Below, in pieces: positions 55,201 to 63,886 of a stretch of 64,000 bases of DNA; position 1 is the stretch's first letter; every line of letters begins with the position of its first letter. Below the pieces are notes generated by a model, which saw nothing but the letters and a program-made list of their open reading frames with translations, made no database searches and had not been told where the DNA came from. Made by a program: the position numbers and the translations under genes. Origin of the DNA: a candidate division KSB1 bacterium (lineage in GTDB: Bacteria > Zhuqueibacterota > Zhuqueibacteria > Zhuqueibacterales > Zhuqueibacteraceae); assembly GCA_034506255.1 (NCBI GenBank), contig JAPDPX010000003.1, positions 124,001 to 188,000 of the forward strand. The letters are read 5' to 3'.

Positions 55201-58200
55201 AATTGCACGCCGCCGGCTATGATGCCAATGGCAATTATCTCGGCGACCAAAACGTCACCTGGACGGTGACCAACAACATTGGCACACTGACCACCATCAG
55301 CGGCAGCGCGACGATGCTGGTGCTGCGCCAGCCCGGCACGGGGAGAGTGCAGGCGGATCATGCGTTTGCCACCGATGACGTCACCGGCGATCTGAGTATC
55401 AGCGTCGGGGCGCTGCATCACATCAAAGTCCTGCTCGGTGGCAGTGGCCAAACGGCGGAGTTGGAAAACGATTCGCTCACCACCGACGAGAGCCGGACCG
55501 TGCACGCGGGCGGCTTTGATGCCGATGACAACTATCGCGAAGACGTTTCGGTGAACTGGAGCGTGACCAACGGCATCGGTGTGCTGACCCCGACGTCCGG
55601 CCTTTCCACCACGTTGAATGCCACCAAAGTGGGCGCCGGACAAATTCGCGCCACGCACGCGAATGCCGGCAGCGACTTGACCGGCACCATCACCGTGACC
55701 CCGGGTGCCCTGAGTTATGTGAAGGTCGTGGAGGGCCCCGCCGGGCCGGGTGGGGAACTGGGCAACAAGACCCTCACCGCCGATCAGGAATTGACCCTGC
55801 ATGCCGCCGGCTTCGATGCCGACAATAATTACATCCGGGATGAGTCGGTGACCTGGTCGAGTGCCGGCACGCTGTTGCCGGCCATCACTGCCAGCGGTAC
55901 GGTGGTGGTGTTTCGGCCGACGAAGGCGCCCGCCAGTGGCACCATTCGCGCCACGCATGCGAGCGCCGGCTTCGACAACACCGGTACAATTACGGTGAAT
56001 GTCGGGGCGTTGCATCACGTCGTGGTGTTGAGCGGTCTGGTGGGTGAAACTGCCCCACAGGGCAACGTGACGCTGAATCCCGGGCAGACGCTGCCCGTGC
56101 ATGCCGGCGGCTATGATGCTGACAACAACTACATTTCCGATGAGGTGGTGAACTGGAGCCTGGATGGCAGCATCGGCAATCTCAGCACGAACAATGGAAT
56201 TTCCACCACTTTTACGGCAGTGACCGAAGGCACGGGCTCGATCCGCACCCTGCATCCGAATCCGGCAGTGATCAACGGCAACAGCGGCACGATCAGCGTC
56301 ATCCGCGGCCAGGTGTCCTACATCGTGTTGCGCACCGCGCCCAACAACGGCGGCGCGCCCTACCCCGGCCGCACGATGAACACCGATCAGGAAATCGCCA
56401 TTTACGCGGCCGGCTATGATGTCGGGAACAACTACCTCGGGGACGTGCAGGTGACCTGGTCGAGCACCGGCACCCTTGCACCACCGGCCAGCGGCACGGG
56501 TTCTTCTTTCACCTTTGCTCCTTCCGCCGGTGCGGCGGACGGCTCGGTGGCCGGCAAGATTGTGGGGACCTACAGCCCGGGCATAGCCGCGGAAACCGGC
56601 GTCATCACGGTTTTGCCGGGCGCACCCAAGGGCGCGGTCACCCTGACGCCCGTGCCGGCAAGTTTGCCGGCAGATGGTGCCAGCACGGCCGTGATTACCA
56701 GTTCGCTCATCCGTGATGCCGAGGGCAATCTCGTCGGCCCGGGCCGGACTTTTACGGTTTCGATTACGCCGCAGGTGTTTGGTGCGATCGTGGAGCCGGA
56801 CGTGGACAGCGAGACGCCCGGCCATCAGATCGCGACCACTGCGCAGAGCCGGTTGCAATTCACCTTCCGCGCCGGCACGCTCGGCGGTTCGGCCACCATC
56901 AATGTCACCAGCGGCTTGAGCGCCAACGGCAGCACGACGATCACGCTCGGCAGCCTGAGCATCGTCAGCATCTCCACCAATCCGACTTTTGTGTCGCAGG
57001 GCCAGAGCGGCATCAACGTCAGCATGTCGGTGCAAAACCTCGGGACGGCGACGATCCAGGATCTCGCCGGCGGCCTGACCTTTCAGGGCACGGTGGATCG
57101 CACAGCGGACTACATCGTGACACCCGGCGTGGGCAACCCCACCAGCATTCCGGGTAACTCGACGCGCTCGCTGTCTTTCGATGTGACGGTGAAGCCGGGC
57201 GCGGCGCTGGAACTGATCACGATCAACGGCAACGTCTCCGGCACCATCAACGGCACCCCGGTCAGCTCCAACAACGCCAGCAACAAGGACACCTGGACGG
57301 TTCTGCGGCCGGCGAGTTTGACGGTGCAATCGGTCACCACCGCACGCGACACGGTGGCGCGCGGCCAGACCGGCATCGCGGTCACGGTGCGCATTGCCAA
57401 CAATTTGGGTATCAGCAATTCCGCGCCGGCGGTGATCGACAGTGTGCGGTTGAAATTTTCCCAGGGTCTGCTGGACAAAACCGGCGACTATATTGTCGCG
57501 GCCAACCCCGGCAATCCCACGGTGCTTGCCGGCAATGAGGCGAAAGATTTCAGCTTCATCGTGAATGTCGGCCTGGGTGCCAGCACCGGCACGATCATGC
57601 TCGATGCCGCGGTCTATGGCAGGGATTCGAACTCGGTGGCGCTCACCAGCGACCTCAATGCCACCACCACCGACAGTTGGGTGGTGATCGAAGGCAACGC
57701 CTTCCGCATCGTCTCGCTCACGCCCTCGCAGAGCGAGGTCACCGTGGGCATGACGCGCGAGTGGAATGTCCGAATGGTGCTGCAGAATCTCGCGCCCTCG
57801 AATGTCAACCTCGATCTGGCCGCGACACGCCTGACCTTCACCATCGGCAGTCAGAACGTGACGTCGCAATACACCATTGCCCCGCCGACGATGGAAGGCG
57901 GGGGCACGGTGCTGCCCGGCAATTCCACCCGCACGCTGATCTTCCGGATTACGCAAACCGGCAGCACGCCGGGGATCGCGGGCATCTCGGGGGTGGCGCG
58001 CGGCATGGATTCCGGCACCGGCCTGCAGGTCAGCGATGATACCAACGATGGCGGCGGCAGCGAGGTGAATGTGCAAACCCGCGGCGTGTTGAATGTCGTG
58101 GCGGTGCAGGCTTCGCAGCCGAATGTCACGGCCGGCCGCAGCTTCCCCTGGACGATCACCGCGACGGTGACCAACAGCGGTGGCAGCGCGATCAAGCTGA

Positions 58201-61200
58201 AACCGGATTCGATCGCCGTGGCCGTGGGCAGCAGCCAGGGCTATGTTTTCGACAAGCCGCGCAGCTTTGCCGACGGCGATTCCATCATCGCCGGACTCGC
58301 GACCAAGACGTTGCGCGTCACCGTTACGCAGACCGGCCTGCTCACCGGCTCGCAGCCGCTCACCCTGCGACTGAAAGGGGTCGAGCTCAACAGCAACCGC
58401 GAGCTGGCCTCGAACATTGGCAGCGGATCGGTGACGGTGCAAAGCGCGGCGTTGCTCGAGATTGTCAGCGTGCGGCCCTCGCAGGTGAAGGTGACGGCCG
58501 GTCAAACCATGGCCTGGAATGTGGTGGTGGCGGTGCGCAATCATGGCGAAAGCCAGGTGAGTGTGCGCGCCGATACCTCAACCAATCTGCGTTTCCGGCT
58601 GGGCAATCAATTTCAAAGCGGCTATACCGCGTTGTTGCAGCCGGCGTACTGGCTGGGCACTTCCTCACCCGTGCTGCTGGGTGGCCGCACCGACAGTCTG
58701 CGGTTCAATGTCACCATCACCGGCAGCAACCCCGGCTTCGTGCGATTGTGGCCCAAAGTGGCGGCGATCGAGACCAACAGCAATGTCACGGTGGCCGACA
58801 CCACGATTGGCCGCACGCTGGTGGAGGTGCAAACCATTCCGGTGGTCACCTATCTGGGCGGCAGCTTGACTCCGAAGATCGTGAACAACGGCGGGGTTTA
58901 CGCCTTCAAGGTCGGCGTGATCAACAGCGGCACGGCGGAAGTCGAGCTGCTCACCAACCTCACGCGCCTGCGCTTCAGCAGTGGCGGTGTGAGCTACCTC
59001 GCCAATCTCGATGCCAACATGACCACCCGCCTGGCGGGCAATGACACGACGATTCTGACGTTCCAGCAACAGGTCGTCCCGGCGGACATGCCGAAGACCA
59101 CCTACACGCCCACGATTGAATTGCGCGGTTCGCACAATGGCAACGGCTTCAACACCAATCTCACCACCAACACCAATGAGCTGACCGTGACCGGCGCCGG
59201 CCAGGTGCAGGTGGTGAGCTTGCGCAGCAGCCAGGCGACCGTGACGCAAAACATGGACAAGGACTGGTTCGTGATGATGACGGTCACCAACAACGGCGAT
59301 TTCGACGTGCGGCTGCAGAGTGTGGATTTGCAGATGTTCAATGGCGGCCAGGTGACCGGCGAGTATGATATTGTGAAACCCGCCACCTTCCGCGGTTCGG
59401 GAGGGGTGATTCTGGCGCCCAAAGCCACGGACTCATTGCGTTTTGAAATCCGGCGCACCGGCATCAAACGCGGCCCGACCACGGTGATTGGCTTGGTGCG
59501 TGTGATCGATCAATCCAACGGCCGCACCATCGAGGCAGTGAGCGATGGCAGCAGTGGCAGCTTTGTGGTGCAGTCACCCGCCCTGCTGGACATCACCTCG
59601 CTGGCGGCCTCGCAGAGCACCCTCACGCGCGAACAAACCCGACCCTGGACGGTTGATCTGAACGTGACCAATCGCGGGGAAAGCGAAGTGCAGGTCGATT
59701 TCGCGCCGGCAGAAACACGCATCGATTTCGGCACGGATGGTGGCAGTTATGTCGTGGAGTATCCCACCGCCCTGTTGGGCGGCGGGAACCGTATCGCCGG
59801 CGGGGCCTCGGCCACCCTGCAATTCCGCATCACCCGCACCGGTACGCAGACCGGCCCCAACAGCATCACGGCCCGGCTGCGTGCCACCGAGTTGAACAGC
59901 GGGGAGGTGCGCCTCGATGACACCGACAGCGGTGGGGGAACGAGCGTGACCGTGCAGACTCCGGCGATGCTGCAAATTCTTTCAACGGTTCTCACCCCCA
60001 ACTCCGCGCCGAATTTGCCACGCGTCAACACCAACCAGAGTTTTGGCGTGCAGGTGGAGATTTACAATTCCGGCGAGGAAAGCACGCAGGACGTGCGCGT
60101 GCGGCTGGCGAGCAGCGGCGGCTCGGTGAGCAATCCGGCGGAGCGGCCGGTGCTGGGCGGCGTGCCCGGCTTGCAGGCGCGCACGGTCAATTTCACCCTG
60201 AGTGCGAGCGCGAGCGAGAATCCCAATGAAGTGATCACGGCCACGATCGCCGCGGCGACGGCAGGCAACACCCTCACCACCGCGAATCTCGCCCCGCCGG
60301 TGGACCATTCCGAGACGGTGATTGTGCAGCGGCCGGCCGGCCTGTATCTCAGCAAAGTCATCCCCTCGATCACAAAGGTGAATGCGGAGTCCGGCGTTCC
60401 CTGGTTCATTCGGGCGGTGGTGCAGGATACCGGTGGCGCGGTGGTGAAGCTCGATCCCCCACAGAAATCCGACATCGTCATCAAGATCAATGATGTTGTG
60501 CAGGAAGACTACGTCATCACGCCTCCTGCGGCCCTGGTGAAAAGTGGGGATTTGCTGCTGCGACCCGGCGAAGTCGATACGTTGATCTACACCGTGACCA
60601 GGACCGGGGGCCTGGGCGGCCTGGCCACCTTGCAGGTGGCGGCCAATGGTGTGGACGTCAACAACAATCAAAGACTGCGGGACAGCCGCAACAGCCAGTT
60701 CGAGATCGTCACCACCGCGGCGGTGTTTGTGCGCACCACCACGGCGGTGGTCAACAATTTCTTTGCCGGCACCAGCGTCGGTCTGGTCAATACCAATCAA
60801 AACTTCCGGGTGAACGTCGAGATCGAAAACAGCGGTTTCGAAGATGTCGAAAACGTGCTGGTCGAGCTTGCGACGGATGGCGGCTCGTTGATTCCGACGC
60901 CGCAACAAATGCTTGCACGGCTGCCACTGCGCCAGCGCGGCATGCTGAGTTTTGCTGTTCAGGCTGCTGCCGTCCCCACCCCGGGCGTCACGAATGAGCG
61001 CTTCGTGGCGCGTATTCTCTCCGCGACCGCCGCCAGCAGTGGCGGGCCGGCACTGATTTTTTCCGGCACCGATACCACGGCATTGGTGCGGATTCAACTG
61101 CCCGCGCGGCTGGCACTCACAGCCAGCGTCGAGAAGCAGGATCTTACCACGCGTGAGATTTTCCGGTTGTCGGCACGCGTGAGCAACCGTGCCAATGCCG

Positions 61201-63755
61201 CGGCGGTGGATGGCAGCGGTCGTCTCACCGTGTTCCTGCCCAGCGGCTTTGAAATCATTGGCCCGGTGCCGGGCGGGAACGAACAGTCTTTCACGGTGGC
61301 TGACAGTGTATCGTGGAGCATTCGCGCACCCGACATACCCCTCCAGCTCACGCCGCTGGTGGTGCGCATGACCACGGTGCCGATGGATTTGAACAGCCGG
61401 CTTTCGGCGGAGATCGAAAATGACGCCGATTCAGTGCAGGTGGAAGTGGTCAAATCGGATTTGAGCGTGCTCAAAACCTACATCAGCGAGCCGGCCGGTG
61501 CACGCGACGGTACCGTCTCCACCGGCCAGGAATTCATGCTGGTGGCAACCCTGCAGGGCAGCCGTGATCTGAGTGATCGCCGCATTCAGCTCCTCCTGCC
61601 GGGCGGCGCCGGTTACAATTTGACCAGTGAATCCCCCACGCCCCTGCTGTTGTTGGTGCCGGCCGAAGCAGAATTGCCCGATACCGTGCGCTGGGAAATC
61701 GCCGCGCCCGGTGAACCGGCGGAAACCGCGCGCCAGTTCGTGGTCGTCGCCTCCGGACGCACCGGTCTGGGCACGATTGTCACCGCTCGCGATACTCTTG
61801 CCGTCACCACCGTGAGCAAAGCCCGCCTGGATTTCAGCGTGAGCTTGTACAACAAAGACAATGTTGAGCTGAAAGACGAACTGTCGGTGGGACAGACTTT
61901 CAAGATCCGCGCGCGCTTGAGCAATCTCGGCCGCGCCGGCGTGGTCGACTCTGCGCGCGTCGCGCTGCAATTGGGACAAACAGGCGTGGTCGCGCTCGAT
62001 GAGTTGGAACGCTACATTCCCGTGGATGGCGTGGTGGAATGGCTGGCACAAGCGCCGGCCACGCCCACAGTGTCGGACTTTCTCACGTTGCGCATCACCA
62101 AACGGCCGTTTGATGAGAACATCGGCCTGGAAGCGGCCTGGGCGGAATCGGCAAATGAAGGCTTGCAGCGCCTGCCGGTGCGGACCGAACTGGCGGCCGC
62201 CATCAATCCCATCGCACTCGTGATTTCCGATCCCGAAGGCGCCACCGATGGCACGGTCAGCACCGAGCAGGAATTCAAGGTGCAGGCCACCATCTCCGGC
62301 CGTAAGCTGGTGGGCGTGAAGGCGGAGTTGTTCCCGGCGACTTTCGAAGTCATCGACAATCGCGAGATTTTCATCAGCTCTTTGGATTCCACCAAGGTGA
62401 GCACCACCTGGCGCCTGAAAGCACCGCTGCTTGCGATGACCGGCCAGCTCATGCACGTGCGCGTGAGCGGCAGGGACCGCAACAGCGGAGAAGAGCTGCT
62501 GGCGGTATCGCCGCCGTTGAAAATCAATGTGGTGGCGCGTGCCACGCTGGCGTTGGAAGGGCAGATTACCGAACCGCTGTCGGCCGCGGCGGATGGTGTG
62601 GTTGGGCTCAACCAAATCTTCACGATCACCGCGCGCGTGGTCAATCTCGGGACGGCGCAGGTCAATACGGCTTTTCGCTTCGGCATTCAACTGCCGGAGG
62701 GGTATGCCACCCCGGAGCCGTTGGAACAAAATACCACGGCAGCAAGCGTACGTTGGCGCATCAAGGCGCGTAGCACGCCCTCGACCACGCAGGAGAACAT
62801 TCTACTGGAGCTGAAAGAGCCGCTGCCCTTTGACGAAAACACCAATCGTCCGGCGGAGGTGCGGGTGCAGCGCGCCAATGTTTCGATTCAAACGGAACCC
62901 AAGCGTCTGATCGTGGCTGCCCTGAGCCACAGCGAGGGCGGCCCGGAGGACGGTCCGGTGGCACGCGGCCAGGAAAATGTGCCGGCGATGACGCTGCGCC
63001 TTCTCAATGATGGCCGTGCCACTTCCAGCAATATTTTGTTGAAAGCACTGGCATTTCATTTGCTTGATCGAAACGGCAACGCCATTCCGCCCAGCGCTGC
63101 CATCAAGCGCCTGCGGGTGGTATCGCATGCCAACCCGGCAGTTCAGTATGGGCAGTTGTCCGCGATCACCGGCACCAATCCCCTGCTTGTCTCCTTCACC
63201 CGGCATGATAGCTTGCACAGCGGCGTGCCGAATTTGGTCGATGTGCTTGTCGATATTGCGGATAACGTGTCAGTGAAGAATTTCAAGCTGGCTTTCATCA
63301 ACAGTGACAACATCGAAGCCATCGATGAAGTTGAGCCCCAGCCGCGGGTGCAGGTGGTGAGCAGCGAGGGCTTGAGCGGCAGTGACTTTGTGCTGGCCTC
63401 GGCCACTTTGGTGCCGTTCGACGACAAATTCGAAACTTCGTTCTACAATTATCCCAACCCCTTCGCGCCACGTGCAGATGGCAGTGTGGTCACTCGTTTC
63501 AATTACTTCCTGCCGCAGGACTCCGAGGTGGAATTTCGCATCTTCACCCTGCTCGGAGAGTTGGTATATGCAAAATCTTACAAAGCGACTGATCCGCAAG
63601 GCCGGGCGGGCAGCCGCGGCGGCTCCTTTGCCAGCAGCCACATTGAGTGGAACGGCCTGAACAGCGGGGGCAATCTGGTGCTCAATGGTGTTTATGTTGC
63701 CATCTTGAAAACCAGGTTTGGAGTGACTACCACCAAAGTCGCCGTGGTGAAATAG
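49278..63755 (+). CDS. giant multi-domain Ig-like surface protein with C-terminal sorting domain
   Basis: The product is 4825 residues, near 500 kDa. A signal peptide (LGLALFLATAPAFGQ) is followed by a domain shared with the upstream gene (residues about 35-170). Then come 14 class A repeats of about 98 residues (nt 49798-53925; core QTAG..F..TI.ARD..NN.V...G.VTL), nine class B repeats of about 100 (nt 53926-56617; core LTTD..L.VHA.GYDA.NNY..D..VTW), one Big_1-like domain (nt 56620-56955, PADGASTAVITS), about 17 class C modules resembling CARDB-type Ig domains (nt 56955-63400; core V....S...V....W.V...V.N.G), and a FlgD-like sorting domain (YPNPFAPRADG near residue 4726). It is expected to be a fibrous adhesin or sheath on the cell surface. 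Ig-like arrays of this kind are known from large adhesins; binding partner unknown. GTG 49266 and ATG 49287 are other starts. Confidence 0.88.
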   Translation: MQVMKIAAQRVAAPSWRILGLALFLATAPAFGQGSLTQVTVTPSDTTAGKGAIYKISFITSLTGGPGGAGIPANGKIRLSFPPSFVDSTVTAAFNDNGLDGGYAAIADTNHVITLTRDSTGTALAAGDTAVFSVAIVYNSTLADSFRIFVQTLNAAGVAIDSARSAFFRIAAAPLHHFKIDSVATQTAGDSFFITISARDVYENLVKTFKRKVSISLNADTITPALSDTFVLGQRLQKVVITRAGEGRIITVKDSLNHTGSSNAFRVNPGPLHHIGVSLIATPQTAGAGFAVTFTAQDSLNNTVTTFTGPVTIADLTGTVTPVTSGAFNLGVRTETLRITQASTNNRITVSGGGKNGQSNFFDVNAGALDRFVLSVIPDPQVAGNSFLFSITARDANNNNVSYSGTVTLTDNTGTLTPTSVLFAGEATKTVNAMITKAQSNVVITASGSGRTGQSNSFTVNPAALDHFEVTSTGGGSLGSQTAGSAFAIRIVARDRHDNIVTSHSGPGSAVTLSNTTASLSPASSGNFSNGILASQTVTITRSASADAITVSHGATGRSGVSNNFAVLAGPHADFRLDPVGSPQTAGVPFPLVVRAVDAYENIVTGFTGTVNLAVNGGGTITPNTSGNFVAGVWNGSVSISNTGSGRVITVSGNGFNETSTPFDVTANGIDHFVIDPVGNQTAGQNFSVTIRAKDANDNDVAFSGPVTLTDNTGTLKPDSVTFSNQASLTVTTAYITKAQSNVVITASGSAKPAQSNSFTVAPADLDHFDVTSAAGGNIASQTAGTSFTIKLVARDAFNNVVTSFNSGVTMSNTTGSLVPSSSGNFTNGELASLTVTITKTSSADAISVSGGTPARNGVSNNFAVNAGPHADFRIANIASPQTAGVPFPVIVRAVDAHDNTVTGFTGTVNLTVSGGGTISPNVSSNFINGVWNGSVSISNSGTNRQITVSNGGFSEQSNPFTVNAGSLDRFVIDTIGTQTAGQNFSVTVRARDANNNEVAYTGTVTLSDNTGTLTASALVFSGQTFRTISDARITKAQTGVVITASGSGKVGQSAAFTVNPDLLDHFSLTNTSGNAIGTQTAGTPFTIRIVARDQYYNTVTGFNQPVILTDLTGLNITTANFSNGVLASQSLTITQARSDNQLTASGGVPAKSGTSNLFNVVPAALDHFAIDNITDQAAGVPFTITLRALDVYNNLVTGYNGAVTLSDLTGTIAPASSGAFIGGVRNESVTITQTRTANRINVSGSGKTGSSNSFNVIASTVDHFDISTIGNQTAGVPFSVTIIARDASNNTVTGFNGTVTVSDGTGTVSPATSNPFTAGTLTQNFTITKSAGNNRLTVTGVGKSSSSNAFNVSHAALTKFHIAPLTDQVAGQSFPLILTAQDQYDNTVMNFSGTVSIAINSGTIQPANSGAFSAGVRTEAVTVPQAGGNRVITVNDGAGHSGSSNAFNVNAAGLDRFVFSNIGTQAAGAPFSFTITARDANGNDVSFIGTLTLSEATGTLSPTTVAMNGTSVTVTNAVITRAQNGLTLTASGGGKTGTSNSFNVNPGPLQRVRIVESNGVELGAKSLNADQSLTVRAAGYDAYNNYAGDQTVTWLVQTVTGSGIGEVSPVTGSTTIFNAKKTGTGRLVADHASVIDDSSGVITITPGAAFRVKILAGTAGNSGVVTTLNLTTGATFDMHAASFDVDDNYIQDVSVTWSVTGGIGDLNPSSGMATRFIARSAGSGQITADHASLIDYTTGAIQVNAGNLARIRIVEGPSGDGPPVGARTLTTDDLLKVHAAGYDAEGNYLGDESVTWRVRNGIGVVTPTVGTVTDFDPRVPGSGRLVADHGSVPDDSTGVITVNRGQAFRIKVLNNLSGNTAEVQSPTLTTGETLPVHASSFDRDNNYIGDVSVSWSVSGNIGTLSTSVGSSTVFTATTPNTGVITGTHPTLESDATGPITVIAGNLSYIRIVRGPSGNGPELGNLSLTTDDVLELHAAGYDANGNYLGDQNVTWTVTNNIGTLTTISGSATMLVLRQPGTGRVQADHAFATDDVTGDLSISVGALHHIKVLLGGSGQTAELENDSLTTDESRTVHAGGFDADDNYREDVSVNWSVTNGIGVLTPTSGLSTTLNATKVGAGQIRATHANAGSDLTGTITVTPGALSYVKVVEGPAGPGGELGNKTLTADQELTLHAAGFDADNNYIRDESVTWSSAGTLLPAITASGTVVVFRPTKAPASGTIRATHASAGFDNTGTITVNVGALHHVVVLSGLVGETAPQGNVTLNPGQTLPVHAGGYDADNNYISDEVVNWSLDGSIGNLSTNNGISTTFTAVTEGTGSIRTLHPNPAVINGNSGTISVIRGQVSYIVLRTAPNNGGAPYPGRTMNTDQEIAIYAAGYDVGNNYLGDVQVTWSSTGTLAPPASGTGSSFTFAPSAGAADGSVAGKIVGTYSPGIAAETGVITVLPGAPKGAVTLTPVPASLPADGASTAVITSSLIRDAEGNLVGPGRTFTVSITPQVFGAIVEPDVDSETPGHQIATTAQSRLQFTFRAGTLGGSATINVTSGLSANGSTTITLGSLSIVSISTNPTFVSQGQSGINVSMSVQNLGTATIQDLAGGLTFQGTVDRTADYIVTPGVGNPTSIPGNSTRSLSFDVTVKPGAALELITINGNVSGTINGTPVSSNNASNKDTWTVLRPASLTVQSVTTARDTVARGQTGIAVTVRIANNLGISNSAPAVIDSVRLKFSQGLLDKTGDYIVAANPGNPTVLAGNEAKDFSFIVNVGLGASTGTIMLDAAVYGRDSNSVALTSDLNATTTDSWVVIEGNAFRIVSLTPSQSEVTVGMTREWNVRMVLQNLAPSNVNLDLAATRLTFTIGSQNVTSQYTIAPPTMEGGGTVLPGNSTRTLIFRITQTGSTPGIAGISGVARGMDSGTGLQVSDDTNDGGGSEVNVQTRGVLNVVAVQASQPNVTAGRSFPWTITATVTNSGGSAIKLKPDSIAVAVGSSQGYVFDKPRSFADGDSIIAGLATKTLRVTVTQTGLLTGSQPLTLRLKGVELNSNRELASNIGSGSVTVQSAALLEIVSVRPSQVKVTAGQTMAWNVVVAVRNHGESQVSVRADTSTNLRFRLGNQFQSGYTALLQPAYWLGTSSPVLLGGRTDSLRFNVTITGSNPGFVRLWPKVAAIETNSNVTVADTTIGRTLVEVQTIPVVTYLGGSLTPKIVNNGGVYAFKVGVINSGTAEVELLTNLTRLRFSSGGVSYLANLDANMTTRLAGNDTTILTFQQQVVPADMPKTTYTPTIELRGSHNGNGFNTNLTTNTNELTVTGAGQVQVVSLRSSQATVTQNMDKDWFVMMTVTNNGDFDVRLQSVDLQMFNGGQVTGEYDIVKPATFRGSGGVILAPKATDSLRFEIRRTGIKRGPTTVIGLVRVIDQSNGRTIEAVSDGSSGSFVVQSPALLDITSLAASQSTLTREQTRPWTVDLNVTNRGESEVQVDFAPAETRIDFGTDGGSYVVEYPTALLGGGNRIAGGASATLQFRITRTGTQTGPNSITARLRATELNSGEVRLDDTDSGGGTSVTVQTPAMLQILSTVLTPNSAPNLPRVNTNQSFGVQVEIYNSGEESTQDVRVRLASSGGSVSNPAERPVLGGVPGLQARTVNFTLSASASENPNEVITATIAAATAGNTLTTANLAPPVDHSETVIVQRPAGLYLSKVIPSITKVNAESGVPWFIRAVVQDTGGAVVKLDPPQKSDIVIKINDVVQEDYVITPPAALVKSGDLLLRPGEVDTLIYTVTRTGGLGGLATLQVAANGVDVNNNQRLRDSRNSQFEIVTTAAVFVRTTTAVVNNFFAGTSVGLVNTNQNFRVNVEIENSGFEDVENVLVELATDGGSLIPTPQQMLARLPLRQRGMLSFAVQAAAVPTPGVTNERFVARILSATAASSGGPALIFSGTDTTALVRIQLPARLALTASVEKQDLTTREIFRLSARVSNRANAAAVDGSGRLTVFLPSGFEIIGPVPGGNEQSFTVADSVSWSIRAPDIPLQLTPLVVRMTTVPMDLNSRLSAEIENDADSVQVEVVKSDLSVLKTYISEPAGARDGTVSTGQEFMLVATLQGSRDLSDRRIQLLLPGGAGYNLTSESPTPLLLLVPAEAELPDTVRWEIAAPGEPAETARQFVVVASGRTGLGTIVTARDTLAVTTVSKARLDFSVSLYNKDNVELKDELSVGQTFKIRARLSNLGRAGVVDSARVALQLGQTGVVALDELERYIPVDGVVEWLAQAPATPTVSDFLTLRITKRPFDENIGLEAAWAESANEGLQRLPVRTELAAAINPIALVISDPEGATDGTVSTEQEFKVQATISGRKLVGVKAELFPATFEVIDNREIFISSLDSTKVSTTWRLKAPLLAMTGQLMHVRVSGRDRNSGEELLAVSPPLKINVVARATLALEGQITEPLSAAADGVVGLNQIFTITARVVNLGTAQVNTAFRFGIQLPEGYATPEPLEQNTTAASVRWRIKARSTPSTTQENILLELKEPLPFDENTNRPAEVRVQRANVSIQTEPKRLIVAALSHSEGGPEDGPVARGQENVPAMTLRLLNDGRATSSNILLKALAFHLLDRNGNAIPPSAAIKRLRVVSHANPAVQYGQLSAITGTNPLLVSFTRHDSLHSGVPNLVDVLVDIADNVSVKNFKLAFINSDNIEAIDEVEPQPRVQVVSSEGLSGSDFVLASATLVPFDDKFETSFYNYPNPFAPRADGSVVTRFNYFLPQDSEVEFRIFTLLGELVYAKSYKATDPQGRAGSRGGSFASSHIEWNGLNSGGNLVLNGVYVAILKTRFGVTTTKVAVVK
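49798..53925 (+). repeat. 14 tandem class A repeats (about 295 bp each)
   Basis: Each unit begins with a variant of LDHF.ID.IG.QTAG and ends with GKSGSSNSF.VN. Units 3-5, 6-8 and 9-11 form a three-unit super-repeat of about 900 bp, recognisable by matched unit types. Confidence 0.8.
53926..56617 (+). repeat. nine tandem class B repeats (about 300 bp each)
   Basis: Odd units start RIRIVEGPSG.. and even units start (R/H)IKVL.G..., so pairs repeat every 600 bp or so. The shared core is LTTDD.L.VHAAGYDA.GNYLGD..VTW.V..GIG. Confidence 0.75.
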
Positions 63756-63886
63756 CTGCCGGCGGCTCGAGAAGGCATGACGGGTTGTTGAGTGATGTTG
63801 ACATGACACATCGCGAGAGAACTCCAACCGGCACTACCCCCGGCAGGCGGGGCCGGTCAACGTTCAGAATCCCAGCAGGTGACGAC

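Noticed and set aside
49798..56617. CRISPR array or other DNA repeat array
   Set aside because: The periodicity of about 300 bp is in frame with protein modules and diverged at third positions; there are no short identical repeats with unique spacers.
52176..58544. 2122-codon open frame on the minus strand inside the giant gene
   Set aside because: It is the antisense shadow of a GC-rich, highly repetitive coding sequence. The translated product is His/Arg/Gly-rich with no domain and the plus strand has clear modules, a signal peptide and a sorting domain.
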